Made by a program: the position numbers and the translations under genes. A DNA stretch of 64,000 nucleotides from Ypsolopha sequella (Eukaryota; Arthropoda; Insecta; Lepidoptera; Ypsolophidae): positions 4,436,229 through 4,500,228 of the forward strand of contig OW203988.1 of NCBI GenBank assembly GCA_934047225.1. Reading direction: 5' to 3'. This document shows, in pieces, positions 43,264 to 55,356 of this stretch (position 1 is its first letter; each line of letters starts with the position of its first letter). Under the pieces are notes generated by a model. It did not search any database, was not told where the DNA came from, and saw nothing but the letters and a program-made list of their open reading frames with translations.

Positions 43264-43289
43264 TTAAGCTGATCTGTTTCGGCCTCGGT

Positions 43290-43470
43290 GCTAATCATAA
43301 ATCATTTATTTGCTTAGAAAAAAACATCAATAAAATGTACATGTACATACTTAATTATTCAAATACAAAATTATTTTTTTTACATTATAATCATAATTTT
43401 ATAAACAATGCACGATCATAAAAGAGAGGATACATGCAAAATCACAAGCAAACACAAAATATTACGAGTA
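43290..43470 (-). repeat. 3' UTR and tail of a LINE remnant
   Basis: Follows the LINE coding remnant at 43471-43620 and ends near 43300 in AAATAAATGATTTATGATT on the minus strand. Confidence 0.5.
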
Positions 43471-43620
43471 CTAGCTATCTAAAAATTCTTTGAGCGAAAA
43501 CAAGGTATTTTCTAGAAGCTATTTTCATAATCTACTTTTAAACATGTTCAAAGACGGGAGATGCACTACTTGTGTTTTTCTTAGTTTTGAATATAGTGTA
43601 CAAAATAAACGTGGTTTAAA
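43471..43620 (-). pseudogene. LINE reverse-transcriptase C-terminal remnant
   Basis: The minus-strand frame reads LFCTLYSKLRKTQVVHLPSL, NMFKSRL, two stop codons, then LLENTLFSLKEFLDS and TAG at 43471. The pattern S.N.FK..LK.WL....FYS..EFLD is the common end of LINE ORF2 proteins in insects. Two internal stops and loss of everything upstream make it a dead fragment. Confidence 0.65.
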
Positions 43621-43629
43621 TTAATTCGC

Positions 43630-44439
43630 AACTATTGCGATCAAGGTTTGTCAGGGTAATTATCAAGATTTTTTTAGCAGAATTGCGTCTATTCATGGGT
43701 TCTCATGAATGTCCATACCAATTTAACTTACCACGTAATGCATAAAACAATATAACTTTGCTAGAAAAGCCTATTGACATGAAACTATATTCGCGAAATG
43801 CCATAAATCACTTTTATTTAATATTTTTTATTCAAGAATGAGAAAATAATCATTGAGTGTGCATTTTGCACCGAGACCGACACGAATCCCTTTAAAGAGA
43901 GCACATTCGTGCCAACATTGTACAAAATAAAGCGGAGCGAAGTACTTCAAGTGAAGCCTCTCGCAAACCGACTCTCCGCAGCTCTTCGAGGACTCACTTC
44001 ACTCTGAAAGATCACTTACAACTTTGTAGGTCACCTCGTGTTCACAAGATTGTAACAGTCAAAAAGAAAGGCGTCGAGGAATTTGAAGTGTCCTGTGGCA
44101 CGAGTTAGTATAATTTACGTAGCAACTCGTTTTTTTTTTTTTTTGCGAATCCCCTAAAAATATGACCAAAGTCAAATGAAAGAGAAACGACACAAAAAGG
44201 CGGTGACTTTGGTCGATATAAATTTGTATTGAATATTATACTTGTTGAGTGATAAACTCGGAGGATTATATTTTTTGCAGATGCAAACAATGGTTATTTT
44301 TTTTTCATGCTCATTCTCTAAACAGCTAGTTAAGGTTTGCGTCTTGCTGTGCAAAACATAAAATTTGAAATTTCGGGCTATCAACGAGGCAGAAGGAGAT
44401 AGAGAAAGAGAACTCTGCAGTGTTAGAAAGGGAGCTTGA
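43630..44439. other. No gene recognised
   Basis: A GC-richer stretch at 43870-44100 has no second copy in this window and no open frame of note. The remaining sequence is AT-rich. Confidence 0.3.
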
Positions 44440-44615
44440 ATAAAAATTAACTAAATCCACACGTCCAATCACATTGCCCATTTAATTAAAATTGAATCAG
44501 AGATATTCGTGAGATACCACAGTCAAACTGTACATGCAGTTTTGTGGGTCATGTTTAGCTTAAAGATAATCTACCTTTTGACAAATAAAAGTATTCATTC
44601 ATTCATTCATTCACT
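44440..44615 (+). repeat. LINE-type 3' end with (ATTC)5 tail
   Basis: GACAAATAAAAGTATTCATT and further ATTC units form a polyadenylation-like signal plus microsatellite tail, as at 38400. No coding part is attached. Confidence 0.45.
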
Positions 44616-45483
44616 TGATGGATACTGTCTTTTATGTGCTCTGTAGATACTGAAAAAAATGGCGATGTGTCTATTAAAAACGTAAAAATTCGTTATTTAT
44701 TGAGGCTATAAATTATTGTTTAAAATTAAAGAGCAAGTAAAACCTTATTTTGTCATATTATTACAAAATCCATTTTCTTTATGTGAAATAAGTATTAATT
44801 ACCTTGATCCATCTATTATCCCAAAACAATACGTTTGTTGGTGGTAAAGTTATACGATATTGGCACAAAATGGTCTATCTTAATTAAGGCAAGAAAACCA
44901 TTGAGAAAATAAATAGCATAGACATCCGTGAATATAAAGTATGTAGATAAATATGACCGAAAAGAATTCTCAGATGTTTGTGGAAGTTTCGCGTACTGAG
45001 TGTTCATACGTAACAGTCATCGTAATACAATGTGCCTGTTTCAGTTTCAGTAAGTAAATTACCACACTAAGTCATGAAAATAATAACTACCTTTCTTCAT
45101 AAACAATCCTTTCTTTTGATACCAAATTTCCATTAATATTCACATATAAACTAAAAAACAAATTTAATCTTATTAAAAAGTCGATTTTCTTAAGCCCGTA
45201 GCCTTCGTATACAAGTAGATATACTTCAGTATATTTTCCGCAAACCGGAACTTCTAAAGCAAGCAACAAAGTTGTACAACATAAAACTGAAACAGGCTCC
45301 TATGCAGTTAGAGCGCCAGATTCGACAACAATATTTATGCATTTCCTTCCCAACTAGAGTTTTAACTACCTTCTCCAGTGTTCGAGATAGTGCTGCGTAG
45401 ATTGTAACAGACTCTACAACTCGAGTCAAACGAACTACTAAGTAGCTTGAGATGAGTATGTTACTCTAAGAAAATTTTATAGT
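44616..45483. other. No gene recognised
   Basis: Short minus-strand frames (60-67 codons) at 44816-45429 have no recognisable domain. A short AACTGAAACAGGC/GCCTGTTTCAGTT inverse pair at about 45030-45050 and 45283-45297 is noted. Confidence 0.3.
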
Positions 45484-45550
45484 GTGATCAGTGTAACAAC
45501 GTGACGTTTGAAGAGCCCATTCAACAATAAAGAACAACCTTTTATGAAAA
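45484..45550. repeat. Diverged half of the TA-type fold-back family
   Basis: GTGTAACAACGTGACGTTTG followed by GAAGAGCCCATTCAACAATA parallels the arm of 10448-10715. The rest is lost. Confidence 0.4.
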
Positions 45551-45737
45551 TAAACAACCCTTCTAAAAAGTAAACAGGTAGGTACTTGCGATTGTGTGTC
45601 ATCATCATCACAGACCAGTGAGACCACTCTGTGAACTGCATCATGGCTGAATTTTCATAAAATTTCTAAGTATATAAAGTGTTGTAAAATGTTTATTAAT
45701 AATTTTGTTTTATGAACACAACAAAAATAACAATTTT

Positions 45738-45800
45738 AAATATTTTCGAGATATATTTCGGCCCACTTTGGGACCGGCATCAGTCGAATCGACTGAGCCG
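45738..45800 (-). repeat. Penelope-like short repeat with hammerhead-like core
   Basis: The minus strand gives CTGATGCCGGTCCCAAAGTG followed by GGCCGAAATATATC: a stem with GGTCCC against GGGCC between CTGATG and GAAA. The core A after CTGATG is replaced by C, so self-cleavage is doubtful. Confidence 0.45.
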
Positions 45801-45891
45801 AAACTAAATGAAAAGCTTATTATAGCAAAATATAAATTTTAATAATTTAGTGAAACAGTACAAGTGTATTATTATTCAGCCAACCCTTCTA

Positions 45892-46162
45892 TACTTGGTG
45901 TTAATTTGATAGCCTTTTTCCTTCAAACAGGTCGTTTTGCACATGAATATAAACAACTTTTAGTATGGGGCCAACCGTAAAAATCACGAAAAAAAACTGC
46001 TGTTCCATAGAAAAGTTAAATACCTACACGACCAAAATATATAAAACAGCTGATTAATTTTTTGCGATTTTAAGATTAGCCCCATAGAAACAGTTGTTCA
46101 TATTAATGGGTAAAATACCCCGTTTTAAGGAAAAAGGTTATCATCTTACTTAACACTCTGTA
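45892..46162. mobile_element. TA-flanked fold-back MITE (diverged relative)
   Basis: The left arm, TACTTGGTGTTAATTTGATA to CAACTTTTAGTATGGGGCC, is mirrored by TATGGGGCTAATC-type sequence at the right down to CACTCTGTA. The general plan is that of 10448-10715. Confidence 0.65.
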
Positions 46163-46299
46163 AATTATTCATGGCCCGAATCAAAGATTATCAAGTAATA
46201 GAGCGTACTTGACAATTACTATGTTAAATGCTTACGTAAGTTCTCACTCTGAGCTTTGAAGTTTAATAGCCAGGTGCTCTACTAAGAAGTCATAGATAC

Positions 46300-47020
46300 T
46301 TTTTAAGCGACTTCAAAAAAGGAGGAGGTTCTTAATTTAACTGTATTTTTTTGGGTATGTTACTCTATAACTCCGTCATTTCTGAACCGATATGAATGAT
46401 TATTTTTTGTTTGGAAGTGTGTGCTTTCAGGTAGGTCCCATTTTGGGTTTCGTCATAATCTGATGAATGTCTTCAGAGATAGGCAGCGGAACTCCTCAGA
46501 AAATGACAGCAAACCTCTCAAGATTTAGGCAACCGCTTTGTAGCAGGATGCTGATTGCAGGGTATTACATGGAAATTTATATTCTTCCACCTGACCTTCA
46601 ACCCTGGCCTCATTAGCATGGAACTCTTAAACGGATGAGAGCGTATAACTCGAGTTTGCGGCAATCACTGTGTTAGGGTGCTGATTGCAGGGTATTACTA
46701 GGAAATTATCAGAATACCCACCTGACCTTTGATCCTGGCTTCATCACCATAGAACTCTTAAACGGATCACAGTACATAATTTAACATTGCGGCAATCAGT
46801 TTGTATTAGGGTACAAATTGCAGGGCATTACTTGAAAATTGCCAGTGTACCCGCTACCCACCTGACCTACGATCCTGGCCTCATCATCATAGAACTCAAC
46901 GGATGAGAGCACATATTAGAGATTGCTGCAATCATTTTGTGTTATTGTATTGTAGTACTGATTGCAGGAAGCTACTTAAACGTTGTCATTATATAGGTAC
47001 TCACTTGAACTTCGTTACAT
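46300..47020 (+). repeat. GACTTCAAAAAAGGAGGAGG repeat with about 130-bp internal tandem units
   Basis: The start GCGACTTCAAAAAAGGAGGA and the CCGATATGAATGATTATTTT block belong to a repeat that I recall as common in Lepidoptera. From 46551 the unit CTGATTGCAGGGTATTAC, CACCTGACC, ATCCTGGC.TCAT, ATAGAACTC, AACGGAT recurs, starting near 46551, 46681, 46814 and 46958. The units are diverged, so the amplification is old. Confidence 0.65.
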
Positions 47021-47628
47021 ATCCAGCCCAACAGGTCCTGGAATGAGCTTTAGCTAACTTAAAGATTCAAAAAATAACCAGAAATACTCAACCAACAAAT
47101 TTCTCTTACTAAGTAAGTGGATATACTTATAGACCTATAGAGTAGTTCATTATATCGATACCTTATCGCAAGCAAATTGGTCTACAATCCACCAATTTTA
47201 ATTTGAAAGCATCGTCATATGATGATGTAGATACCTCAATTATATAAAAAATAAAAGTCACAACGAGAATTATTGATCTGCTAAGCTACCATCATTAGTT
47301 AACTAACGTAGAACTAAGTAAGAAATTTAAGTCCGAGTTACATAAGTTTCATAAACTAAGCAAAGGTTTTCAAGAGATCAAGCTTAAAAAATACAAAAAT
47401 TCTTTATTTACTTTATATGTAAGTAAGGTATAAAGAGAAATAAAATATAAGAATTTGAACTTACTTAGTTCAAACTTACCTCTACGCCTTATAAATTATC
47501 GGACCTTTCCAACGTGCAGCCATTTATCATGTAAGTTGAAATACGAGCGAGTTTCCATTTGCGCGCGTCGTGAACAAATGGCCAGCGATCACCGACCTGT
47601 GACATATCGACGTCTATGATGTTGATAC
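47021..47628. other. No gene recognised
   Basis: Anonymous AT-rich interval. Confidence 0.3.
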
Positions 47629-47975
47629 CTAGGTATTTTTCAAATAAGTCCGATGAACTTTGAGGATTGTAGATACATGTTCAGGTCGCTCTACATTGGC
47701 GAGTGTATCAACACACGTCGCGTCCCAAACAAGTGGCCTGCCATTTTTCCAAGCTAACAAAGTCATTCCGTCGGGCCGTCTGCCATCGTCACGGCAAATG
47801 CCTAGAGGCTCCGAGGTAGCAGGTACATTGGCGCTGGCAAGGGCCCGACGGATGACGTCGTTAAGGCTGGCGTGGCGCGAGAGTCGTCCCACGCTGAGCC
47901 TGCACGAGAGGCCGTGATGTCGGAGCCGACCAACACCTTCACCGCAACGGCAACGGTGGGGCTCATTTAGCTGTT
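47629..47975 (-). pseudogene. LINE-type C-terminal zinc-binding and nuclease-like domain remnant
   Basis: The minus frame enters after a stop near 47978 and reads [21 protein letters not shown], then [40 protein letters not shown] and VWDATCVDT. The order C.CG......GLSC....RH..LN..I.RAL..A..P...EP.GL...D..RPDG.TL..W..G..L.WD.T..DT is one I recall from the end of arthropod non-LTR retrotransposon proteins. RPDG and WD.T resemble a PD-(D/E)XK-type nuclease, which is an inference. The RT core is missing and the frame degrades after VDT, so this is a truncated copy. It is GC-rich relative to its surroundings. Confidence 0.6.
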
Positions 47976-48228
47976 CTTAGACCAAAATTATGTAAAATTG
48001 GTTATTTCTATGAAACCACTAATAGTATTTGCATAGTTCTTGCCCTAAAATACAAAGAAAATATTGTTTGAAAAAATTGTTTATGGAATTCCATCGCGTC
48101 CATGTGAAAATAAAATTATTATTTTCTCCTATTTTGCAGTCATAATGCAGGGCGCATTGATATGCACGTTATTTCAGTATAGTTTCTCTCGATATTTGAC
48201 TCAAAGTCTTTGGCGACTATCTGCCCCT
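47976..48228 (-). mobile_element. TTAA MITE subfamily 3, diverged copy (outer end unclear)
   Basis: The minus strand from 48228 shares ACTGAAATAACGTGCATATC, AATAGGAGAAAATAATAA and CACATGGACGCGATG with 17129-17589. The end adjoining TTAA at 48229-48232 is preserved. The other end is lost near the LINE fragment at 47975. Confidence 0.6.
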
Positions 48229-48232
48229 TAAG

Positions 48233-48658
48233 AGGGCGCCGAGCAAAATAATCTTAAACGATAGTCACTGTTAAATTGATGTATTGAATAATATTTCAAT
48301 GATAAATAAATAAAATATATATTTATTATCACAGAGAATGTATCTACACTTCCGCTGCAGCGAATATTAAAAATTACTTATGGTGTAAGAAACAAATCTA
48401 TCTAAAGTAGGCCCAAAATCTAAAAAAGATATTGGGGTTTTAGTAATTTCAATAACTTAACTGTCGAATTTTGTCTCAACCACAATTCAAGACAATCACA
48501 AACGTTATAAAATACAACTGGGCCGTTTCACATTTTTAAAATTCTGTCTGGTAAATTAAATATGATTTTTTCTGTTAAATTCAATAAAAGCGACCACGAT
48601 AAAAATCGACCACAAGAGAGCAAGCGAGGTGTCTAATCGTGCTACGCTCGGCGCAGCC
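48233..48658. mobile_element. TTAA-flanked MITE, subfamily 4-like ends
   Basis: This 426-bp element is bounded by TTAA at 48229-48232 and 48659-48662. Its ends are GAGGGCGCCGAGC and GCTCGGCGCAGCC. It is next to a subfamily 3 copy across a single TTAA, the same neighbour arrangement as 26231-27094. Confidence 0.75.
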
Positions 48659-48662
48659 TTAA

Positions 48663-49980
48663 GATTAAGTACCACGAGAGTATGAAGTTTTCCCTGTCGA
48701 TTTCACCTAATAAGGAATGATAAATATTTTAATTTTATAATACATTATGTATATTGACTTCTCTTGTCTTATATTTGATTAAATATATATATACGAAAAC
48801 ACAAAATATAATCAGAGGTTGTAAAATATATTTCGACCACTAGTTGTGGACGGCATCAGTTACATGGATATTAATTAGTATTTACAATGATGTAGATATA
48901 AAAGGTAAAAATTTATAATTATAAATTATAGGTAACTAAAAGTATGATATTGAATATTTTATTTTTATAATGATGACAGCTAAAGTGATGATAGGAAATT
49001 GAAAAGGTCTTAACATGATTTTATCATACGTTACGTATGTGGCTATATTCTGATATTTGACTTTTGAATAATGTGACGACAACCCTCAGTAGTTTGAAAT
49101 ATATACCGTACGAAACATAATAGTAACGACATTCTTGGAAAAATATTTGTCAAATTATTTCTGTTGGTTAATTTTTTTATCATATTTATTACCCAACACT
49201 CCTCAATCTATGTTATTATGCTACGGCGTAGCAAGTACTACGGCACCATCTGTTTTGTAGACCCACTATGTCGTAGATGTGGGCGTAATTCAGAGATATA
49301 TTTTGCGACGTACAATGTATTTTCCGAGACAAAAGTGTACAAACATAAAAAGCAGGAATATATTTATACAGGTAACAATAATGCAACAAGCTAAAATCAC
49401 CTTTAACTTTTCCTTTTTCTCCATCTCTAGAAATACGAGACAAATAAATAATTATTCAAAGGAGTCGGGATAATGGATAATTAAATTTGAATTTGCGAGT
49501 GAAATTATGTAAACTGATACCGAAGCGAGGGCCCAGGAGATCATTAAATAACAAGAAAAAAAAGGCCCGCTTTTTCTATGTCACGGCTTTTGAGCTGCGC
49601 CGTGATAAATTGTTGTTTTTCCTGCTTTTTTCTGTTAGAATAGGGATCCTCTGTTTAATCAAGGATCGTAACAATTGATTCCATTGTTATATTTTTTATG
49701 AACGCAGACCATGGGTTTAGTAAGAGTATGAAAGTGTTAAGGCGTATAACTTTAATATATAATATAATAATAATAACAACCAATATTTTTTTGACTCAGC
49801 AAAAATAAATAGGTAGTTAAAATATTTTGCATTAAAAATCAGCGAAGGCTGGCTCGGTAGGACTTCAGGCCTGTAATAATAATACAGTTAAAATAATACA
49901 GTTATAATAACGAATACTGTTAAAATTGTCAGTGGAAACAGGGTGTTACCTACGTGTGATGAAACACCTTCGACACCCCC
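48663..49980. other. Penelope-like core at about 48825; otherwise no gene
   Basis: At 48825-48865 the minus strand reads CTGATGCCGTCCACAACTAG, then TGGTCGAAATATATTTT, a hammerhead-like layout as at 45760. Frames at 49164-49678 on both strands overlap each other and show no domain. Confidence 0.35.
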
Positions 49981-50100
49981 TTTATTCATTTATTTATTTA
50001 TTCATCAGTAAGAGCATAAAGCACACTTAGACACACTAAAACTAAAATTGAATTAAAACATTAAACATGAAAATTAAATGCCTACACCAAAATATCAAGG
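49981..50100 (-). repeat. LINE-type 3' tail
   Basis: On the minus strand the interval ends in AATAAATAAATAAATGAATA, typical of a truncated LINE insertion. Confidence 0.4.
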
Positions 50101-51388
50101 AAACAAATTTATTGTCAAATTTTTTTAATTGCTAATATTTATGTTTTTTAATCTATTAATTTTAAAATGTCATTATTACGCTGATTTTCATATTTTCCCG
50201 AATTTTCGGCAGTGTTACATCCGCCATTATTATGAGATGAAAATCTTATCTGTCATTTTGTCTGCCTACAGCACTAGCAAAAATCTACTGTACCGATTTA
50301 TGCAGAATTGTAATCTCGGAATTATACGCATTGTCAGAACCCGATAGTAAACTTGTATTTTTCCATTTCAATTTTACTTTTTTCTTGCCATCGCCATCAT
50401 TATTCTTGATTACTCCCTACCACTGCCTTTTGTTACTTATACCCAGCACAAGATTTTAATTAAGTAGCGCATTAGCACTTTCCTCGCAAAAATGTGTTTT
50501 ATGTTTTATTTTCTTTGTCCCCTAATTGTTATTATTCTCGTAAGGCCTACTTTTTTACTTTTTTACTAAAATATGTACAAAGGCTCTTAATAATTACGAG
50601 GTCGGATTTATGAAAGTCGGGGCGGGAATTTTATGGATTTAGTTTGATGATATTTTATAACACAGTAACCTGATATCCAGGACTCTGCAGTCGGTACAAG
50701 GACTAAACAGAAAAAAAAAGAGAAAAAAGGGCGCGAGTTGGTGATGGCGTCTAATTTTTTTGTTTTATTGAAAAAATATTGCATTTTGGGTGTTTTGATC
50801 AACAATAGTGATAGAATATTATGTATTAAAATGGCCGTAACAAGTGCAGTGCGTTGTTCAATGAAACAAAAGTGCGGGCTGTGCCTTTTCGTGTGTTTTT
50901 TCTAACCAGTTGTATTTGCGTTATAAGGCAGACAAACAGACAGTTACAGGACCTTTCAGATGATCCTCAACAGAAGAGGATAGTGGCTATAATCTTTGCA
51001 GATCTGGCAGACAATCTTTTACCTCAGACATGGCTGTATGGGCTAAGATCCCTTTGCCTTTCCAATTAGTGGTAAAATGAAAAAAAAAAACTATAAACAC
51101 TTTAAATATCTAGATGCGCGGTGTGGCAATAACTTGTATCTACATCTTTACAACTAAGATCCTTGTAAAAAACTTAAAGGAACAAAATAATACACTTCTT
51201 TTCCCTCATTTTTCGTGGAATTGTTCGTTGAAAATATTATAAATAATGTCACAAATTTCTGGTGATCCTAGATAAAGTATAGTGACCAACTGAACATAAT
51301 TAGACATTGATGGGACACTCGTGCAGTCTATTACGAAACTTATTTCGTTCGTTTCATAAACCAACACTTGTCCCAATGGCCTCACTAT
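50101..51388. other. No gene recognised
   Basis: Frames at 50129-50347, 50608-50805 and 50854-51069 have no recognisable domain. The stretch at 50935-51070 is open and less AT-biased (RQTNRQLQDLSDDPQQKR), but I cannot assign it. Confidence 0.3.
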
Positions 51389-51486
51389 CCCTGCGGTCCG
51401 AAATAGAATTACAATGGATCATAAGCCATTCACTTCATACTTTCGTAATCGATTTTAGCGAAATAATTCTATTTCGGAACGCGGGG
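51389..51486. mobile_element. 98-bp hairpin element
   Basis: CCCTGCGGTCCGAAATAGAA and its near inverse TTCTATTTCGGAACGCGGGG form arms of about 25 bp. It lies inside the 106-codon plus-strand frame at 51307-51627, which makes that frame less credible as a gene. Confidence 0.6.
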
Positions 51487-51489
51487 TAT

Positions 51490-52545
51490 ATGACAGTTGC
51501 ACAAAATACTATTTTTTACGCAGTGTGCTGGATATTACCGCGCCTGATGGAATGCGCTCGTCCAGAAATCGAGAGCGTGAAAGCAGACGAAGCGTTAATC
51601 AATCTGTCCAAGGACTTTATGAAGTAAGGCGTGATAAGAAGTTAAAGTTAGAATAAAATAATATATGCGATAATAAGTACAACTATTTGTAATATTTCCT
51701 AGTAGCATGCACGCGGGTTGTTACTGATTTCTTTGAATTTAGCTAAGGGTTTCAGGCAAGACGTGGCGCAGAATTATATTTCCACAAACATAATTGAGAA
51801 CGTAAAAGCACACGTACGTACAATAAAAATTAGAGTGAGTTGACATCATGAATGTTGTTATTACAGATAAAGGAGATGGTCAGAATCGGCCTTAACCGCG
51901 TACATGAAATAAATTTATACTATAATTTCTGTTAGATTTATTCGTAGCTAGTTTCACTTTCATAATAACACGGACACACATATTAAAATAATATAAGTAC
52001 TTAATGTCGCAGCCAGTCATGAGAGCGAACACCGAACGAAACGAAAGGGCGCCATCTACCAAATAGTCCACAAACTACGCTTCCAGCGTGCTTTGATACA
52101 GTCATGCGTGACGCAATCGGCAGTCACAGCTTTTTATTTCACGATTCATGCTTTTCTTCTGGATTACATTACGAATGACATTTGAGCATGACCCTTTTAA
52201 ATATATCAATCATCGTGAAACATTGTTACAACTATGAACGTTTCAAACGCGCTTAAGTTTATTTTCGCAATGCCATATGAAAATAACCTCAAAATAAAAA
52301 CGATTTATCATAAAAAGTTATTAAAAGATGGTGTCCGTTTTAAATGGATAGTCAAGCCGTGTTATTTTGAATTTGTTCTTTATCATTGACCACAATATAT
52401 CTATGTACACTCTTAAGGCATTTTGCTTATGGGGAACTGACCGGCTCCTTTCACTTGTTAAACTGTGCAAGGAGACACAGGTCAAGCTTTCCATTAGATT
52501 ATGACTCATCATCATCTGGACTCTTCGGGAGTGCAGGCGCGCGTG
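51490..52545. other. No gene recognised
   Basis: A GC-richer patch at 52015-52130 has no second copy in this window. There is no supported coding region. Confidence 0.3.
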
Positions 52546-52547
52546 GC

Positions 52548-52655
52548 GTTCGGTCGTGTACTCAACAAACGTTCGGTCGTGTACTCAACAAACGTTCGGT
52601 CGTGTACTCAACAAACGTTCGGTCGTATACTCAACAAACATTCGGTCGGTCGCTT
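52548..52655. repeat. 23-bp tandem array, four full units and a partial
   Basis: Units start at 52548, 52571, 52594, 52617 and 52640 (partial). Each reads GTTCGGTCGTGTACTCAACA plus AAC, with one substitution (GTAT for GTGT) in the fourth. The 23-bp period is not a multiple of three, so the repeated peptides seen in overlapping frames are a by-product. Confidence 0.95.
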
Positions 52656-53976
52656 GAAAGTTCGACCAGTGCCTCCTTGCACAGTTAAACAAGTGTGTCA
52701 TATCCGCAATCAAAAGAATTTATAATTTATTAATTTATGTTTTTGAACTATGGGTATTCTAATTATTGCAACAAAGCCTGTGATTTTATTTTTATTTGCT
52801 TTGACATCAATGAAACTTTGCCCATACCTTTATATATATTTCCCTCACCCCCCATACCGCACTCCAACCCATCAAGAGGTGCAGGATAGCGTGATATTCA
52901 AAAAGCACCGAATTTGTGAAATATTTTCAGGTAAAAACTGTTTTCCATGAAAAAGTAACTTATTTATAGTAATGTGTATAAACTTAGTCATCTTTACATC
53001 GTCGTTTGAATATCTCGGCATTTCGCACCTCTTGATGACAGACGGGTCGGAGTACGGTGCCGGTGTGGGGGGAAAGAAAACATGTCTAAAGATGTGTGCA
53101 AAGTTTCTTTGAGATCAAAGCCATCAGGACGTCACAAACACCTAAAGCATTTATATGGCATCTGAGCGGAAAGGGGCCACTTAAGGATGGTTGCCATGAC
53201 GCGACCAACTCAGTTGTGGGCGTGGGCAGATGCCATGCTGTTTCATTTCGCTAGTATGATCTAGCTATAATATATTGTATTGTCGTCACAGTTTCATAAA
53301 TACTTTCCGCGGCAGAGCGTTTTTACCTAGGTCGCATCGACGGCAAGGCTTGAAAACGGTTAAGGTATAAGGTTATACTACCAATATAAAATAATGGTAG
53401 CGCGTTGTTTTAAAGGTAGAACGAAAGCGGTTGTGATTTCGGGTTACGCTACCGGAATATAACGGTACCGAGTTCACAGAAGTGAGCGGGGTAGGGTGGG
53501 TAGCGACGGGTGCGGAAGTGTCATCGTATAGAAAAAAACCTTTTTGTTCTGGTTTTAGGTAGCGTAAAAAAAAATTAAAATACCGCAATTAAAAGATATG
53601 ACGTCATACCGTTTACTTTTATAACCCATATTTTTTCAGTTATTATGCAATATTATGCAAGCCCTCACAGTTAGTTATGTTATGTTAGGAGTAATGTAAT
53701 AAAAGACATGTACGCATGCGACTGACAAAAGACTGTAAAAGTCGGCGTGAGAAAGAAAAGGCCCATGCCCAGCAGTGGGCTAACTGATAGATTAGTTCGA
53801 AAGTTAGATTAGAACATCTCTTTGTACAAATATGACTCGTGTACACTCTTAACTTACAACAATTTGATGGACTTGGAGTTCCGGTACCAAAGTTCAGAAG
53901 AGACCATCACGGCAGAATTCCAATGTCTACATATATACATATATTAAAATAATATTATAAATCAAAATAAAATATA
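52656..53976. other. Anonymous interval with an RTE-type tail at 53755-53800
   Basis: GGCCCATGCCCAGCAGTGGG followed by CTAACTGATAG is the end of an RTE-type LINE or dependent SINE. The GC-richer stretches at 53030-53360 and 53400-53530 carry no recognised coding. Confidence 0.4.
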
Positions 53977-54592
53977 CAGTGTGTCCCTCGTACAAGTGCA
54001 CATATAAAAAGGGGTAAACTAGACCTTATTTTATCGACAAAAAATGTTTTTTTTTTTTTAGAAAATCTTTGTTATAAGAAATTTACGTTTTAAATTTTTT
54101 TTTGCCTACCATGGAGACTATGTACGAGTATAATATATGTCGTAATTTTTGATCTATTGCGAGTAATGCAATGAAATAAAACTGTTATAATCCTTAAGAA
54201 TAGACGTTGCATACTAAATCAAACACAAAACATAATCAACTACCATTACCATAAAAATAATATCCTAGAAGATTATTTCTTTAATTTATCTGTTTTTTTT
54301 TTCAGTAACAGTCAATTTTTTCAAAATAATTTCCCCATTTTACTATATTTTTATTCCTATTTATCATTGCCTATTCCATTACCTTTCTAACAAAAAAAAT
54401 ACAACGTTCTATCATAAATACAATATTTTCTACGAGTGGTTACCCAAAGGCACTGCGCTCGCGTCCCATACAAAGATACCCAGGTGGAGTATTTTTTCAA
54501 GATTCAAACATTTTTTTTTCTTTGTTTTTGTCGATATGTTTAGATCTAGTTCCACCCACTTTTGGATGTGCACTTGTACGAGTGACACACTG
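53977..54592. mobile_element. TA-flanked MITE with about 70-bp inverted ends (copy 2)
   Basis: The left end CAGTGTGTCCCTCGTACAAG follows TA. The right end closes with GAGTGACACACTG followed by TT, a probable decayed TA. The interior is inverse to 28983-29581 over most of its length. Confidence 0.8.
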
Positions 54593-55105
54593 TTTATATA
54601 TATTAAAATAATATATATTTTAATATCTTTTTTGTCTTATTAGGTCCGATTTTTTAATCGCCAGATAAGCGCTAATCCTGAAATAATTTGAAAATGGAAC
54701 GAATCTTGTATGGGCTCTTGGTCGTATAAACTAACTGGGATTTTAACCGAGGACTGAAAAATCAGGCCTTAATCTGTTATCTCAACAAGACGCTAAACGT
54801 ACATACTCGTACAATAGAGCATAATCAGCGTTTTCACTCCGTTTTCCAAAATCTTACATGTCTTAACGTTATTTCTCAAGCGCACACGTTACATTCTCAA
54901 TCCCGACTCCCGTGCAATTTATGTGCTAAGCAGCAGTGCACATTATAATTTATATTGCGAGCTATACACCGAGTCGTGTGAGCCGTGCTAGGATCGATGA
55001 CGTATGTTCTGTGTGCATGCAGCCTTATTGAGGTATACACGAACTAAGATCGTTGTCCTAAAATAACTTAGTTCCCCGATTATATTTAGCGTAAAGGTTC
55101 AAACA
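54593..55105. other. No gene recognised
   Basis: Anonymous sequence. Confidence 0.3.
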
Positions 55106-55107
55106 TA

Positions 55108-55356
55108 TACAAGGTGAATTTGTGAACATCGTTCAAATTCATACTTGAGCCTTGGTAAGTGATCAGCATCATGAACCAATAACGATTTTGTAAAATAAAT
55201 TAAATTAAATTTCGACTTCCCATAAAGATTCACTCAGGACTGGGAGTGAATTACTATGGGAAGTCGAAATTTCATCATACGAATTTCACAGAAATTATTA
55301 TCGATTCATGATGCTGATCACTTACCTTTGGACGATGATCAAAAAGTCACCTTGTA
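55108..55356. mobile_element. Fold-back MITE, TACAAGGTGA family (complete copy)
   Basis: Arms of about 110 bp start TACAAGGTGAATTTGTGAAC and are mirrored up to GTCACCTTGTA. TA flanks both sides. Related halves are at 16265-16500 and a diverged copy at 37858. Confidence 0.75.

Noticed and set aside
51307..51627. 106-codon plus-strand frame
   Set aside because: A 98-bp hairpin element lies within it and no domain is visible.
52386..52725. Repetitive-peptide frames (RSVVYSTNV-like)
   Set aside because: They result from a 23-bp tandem repeat read in successive frames, not from a repeat protein.
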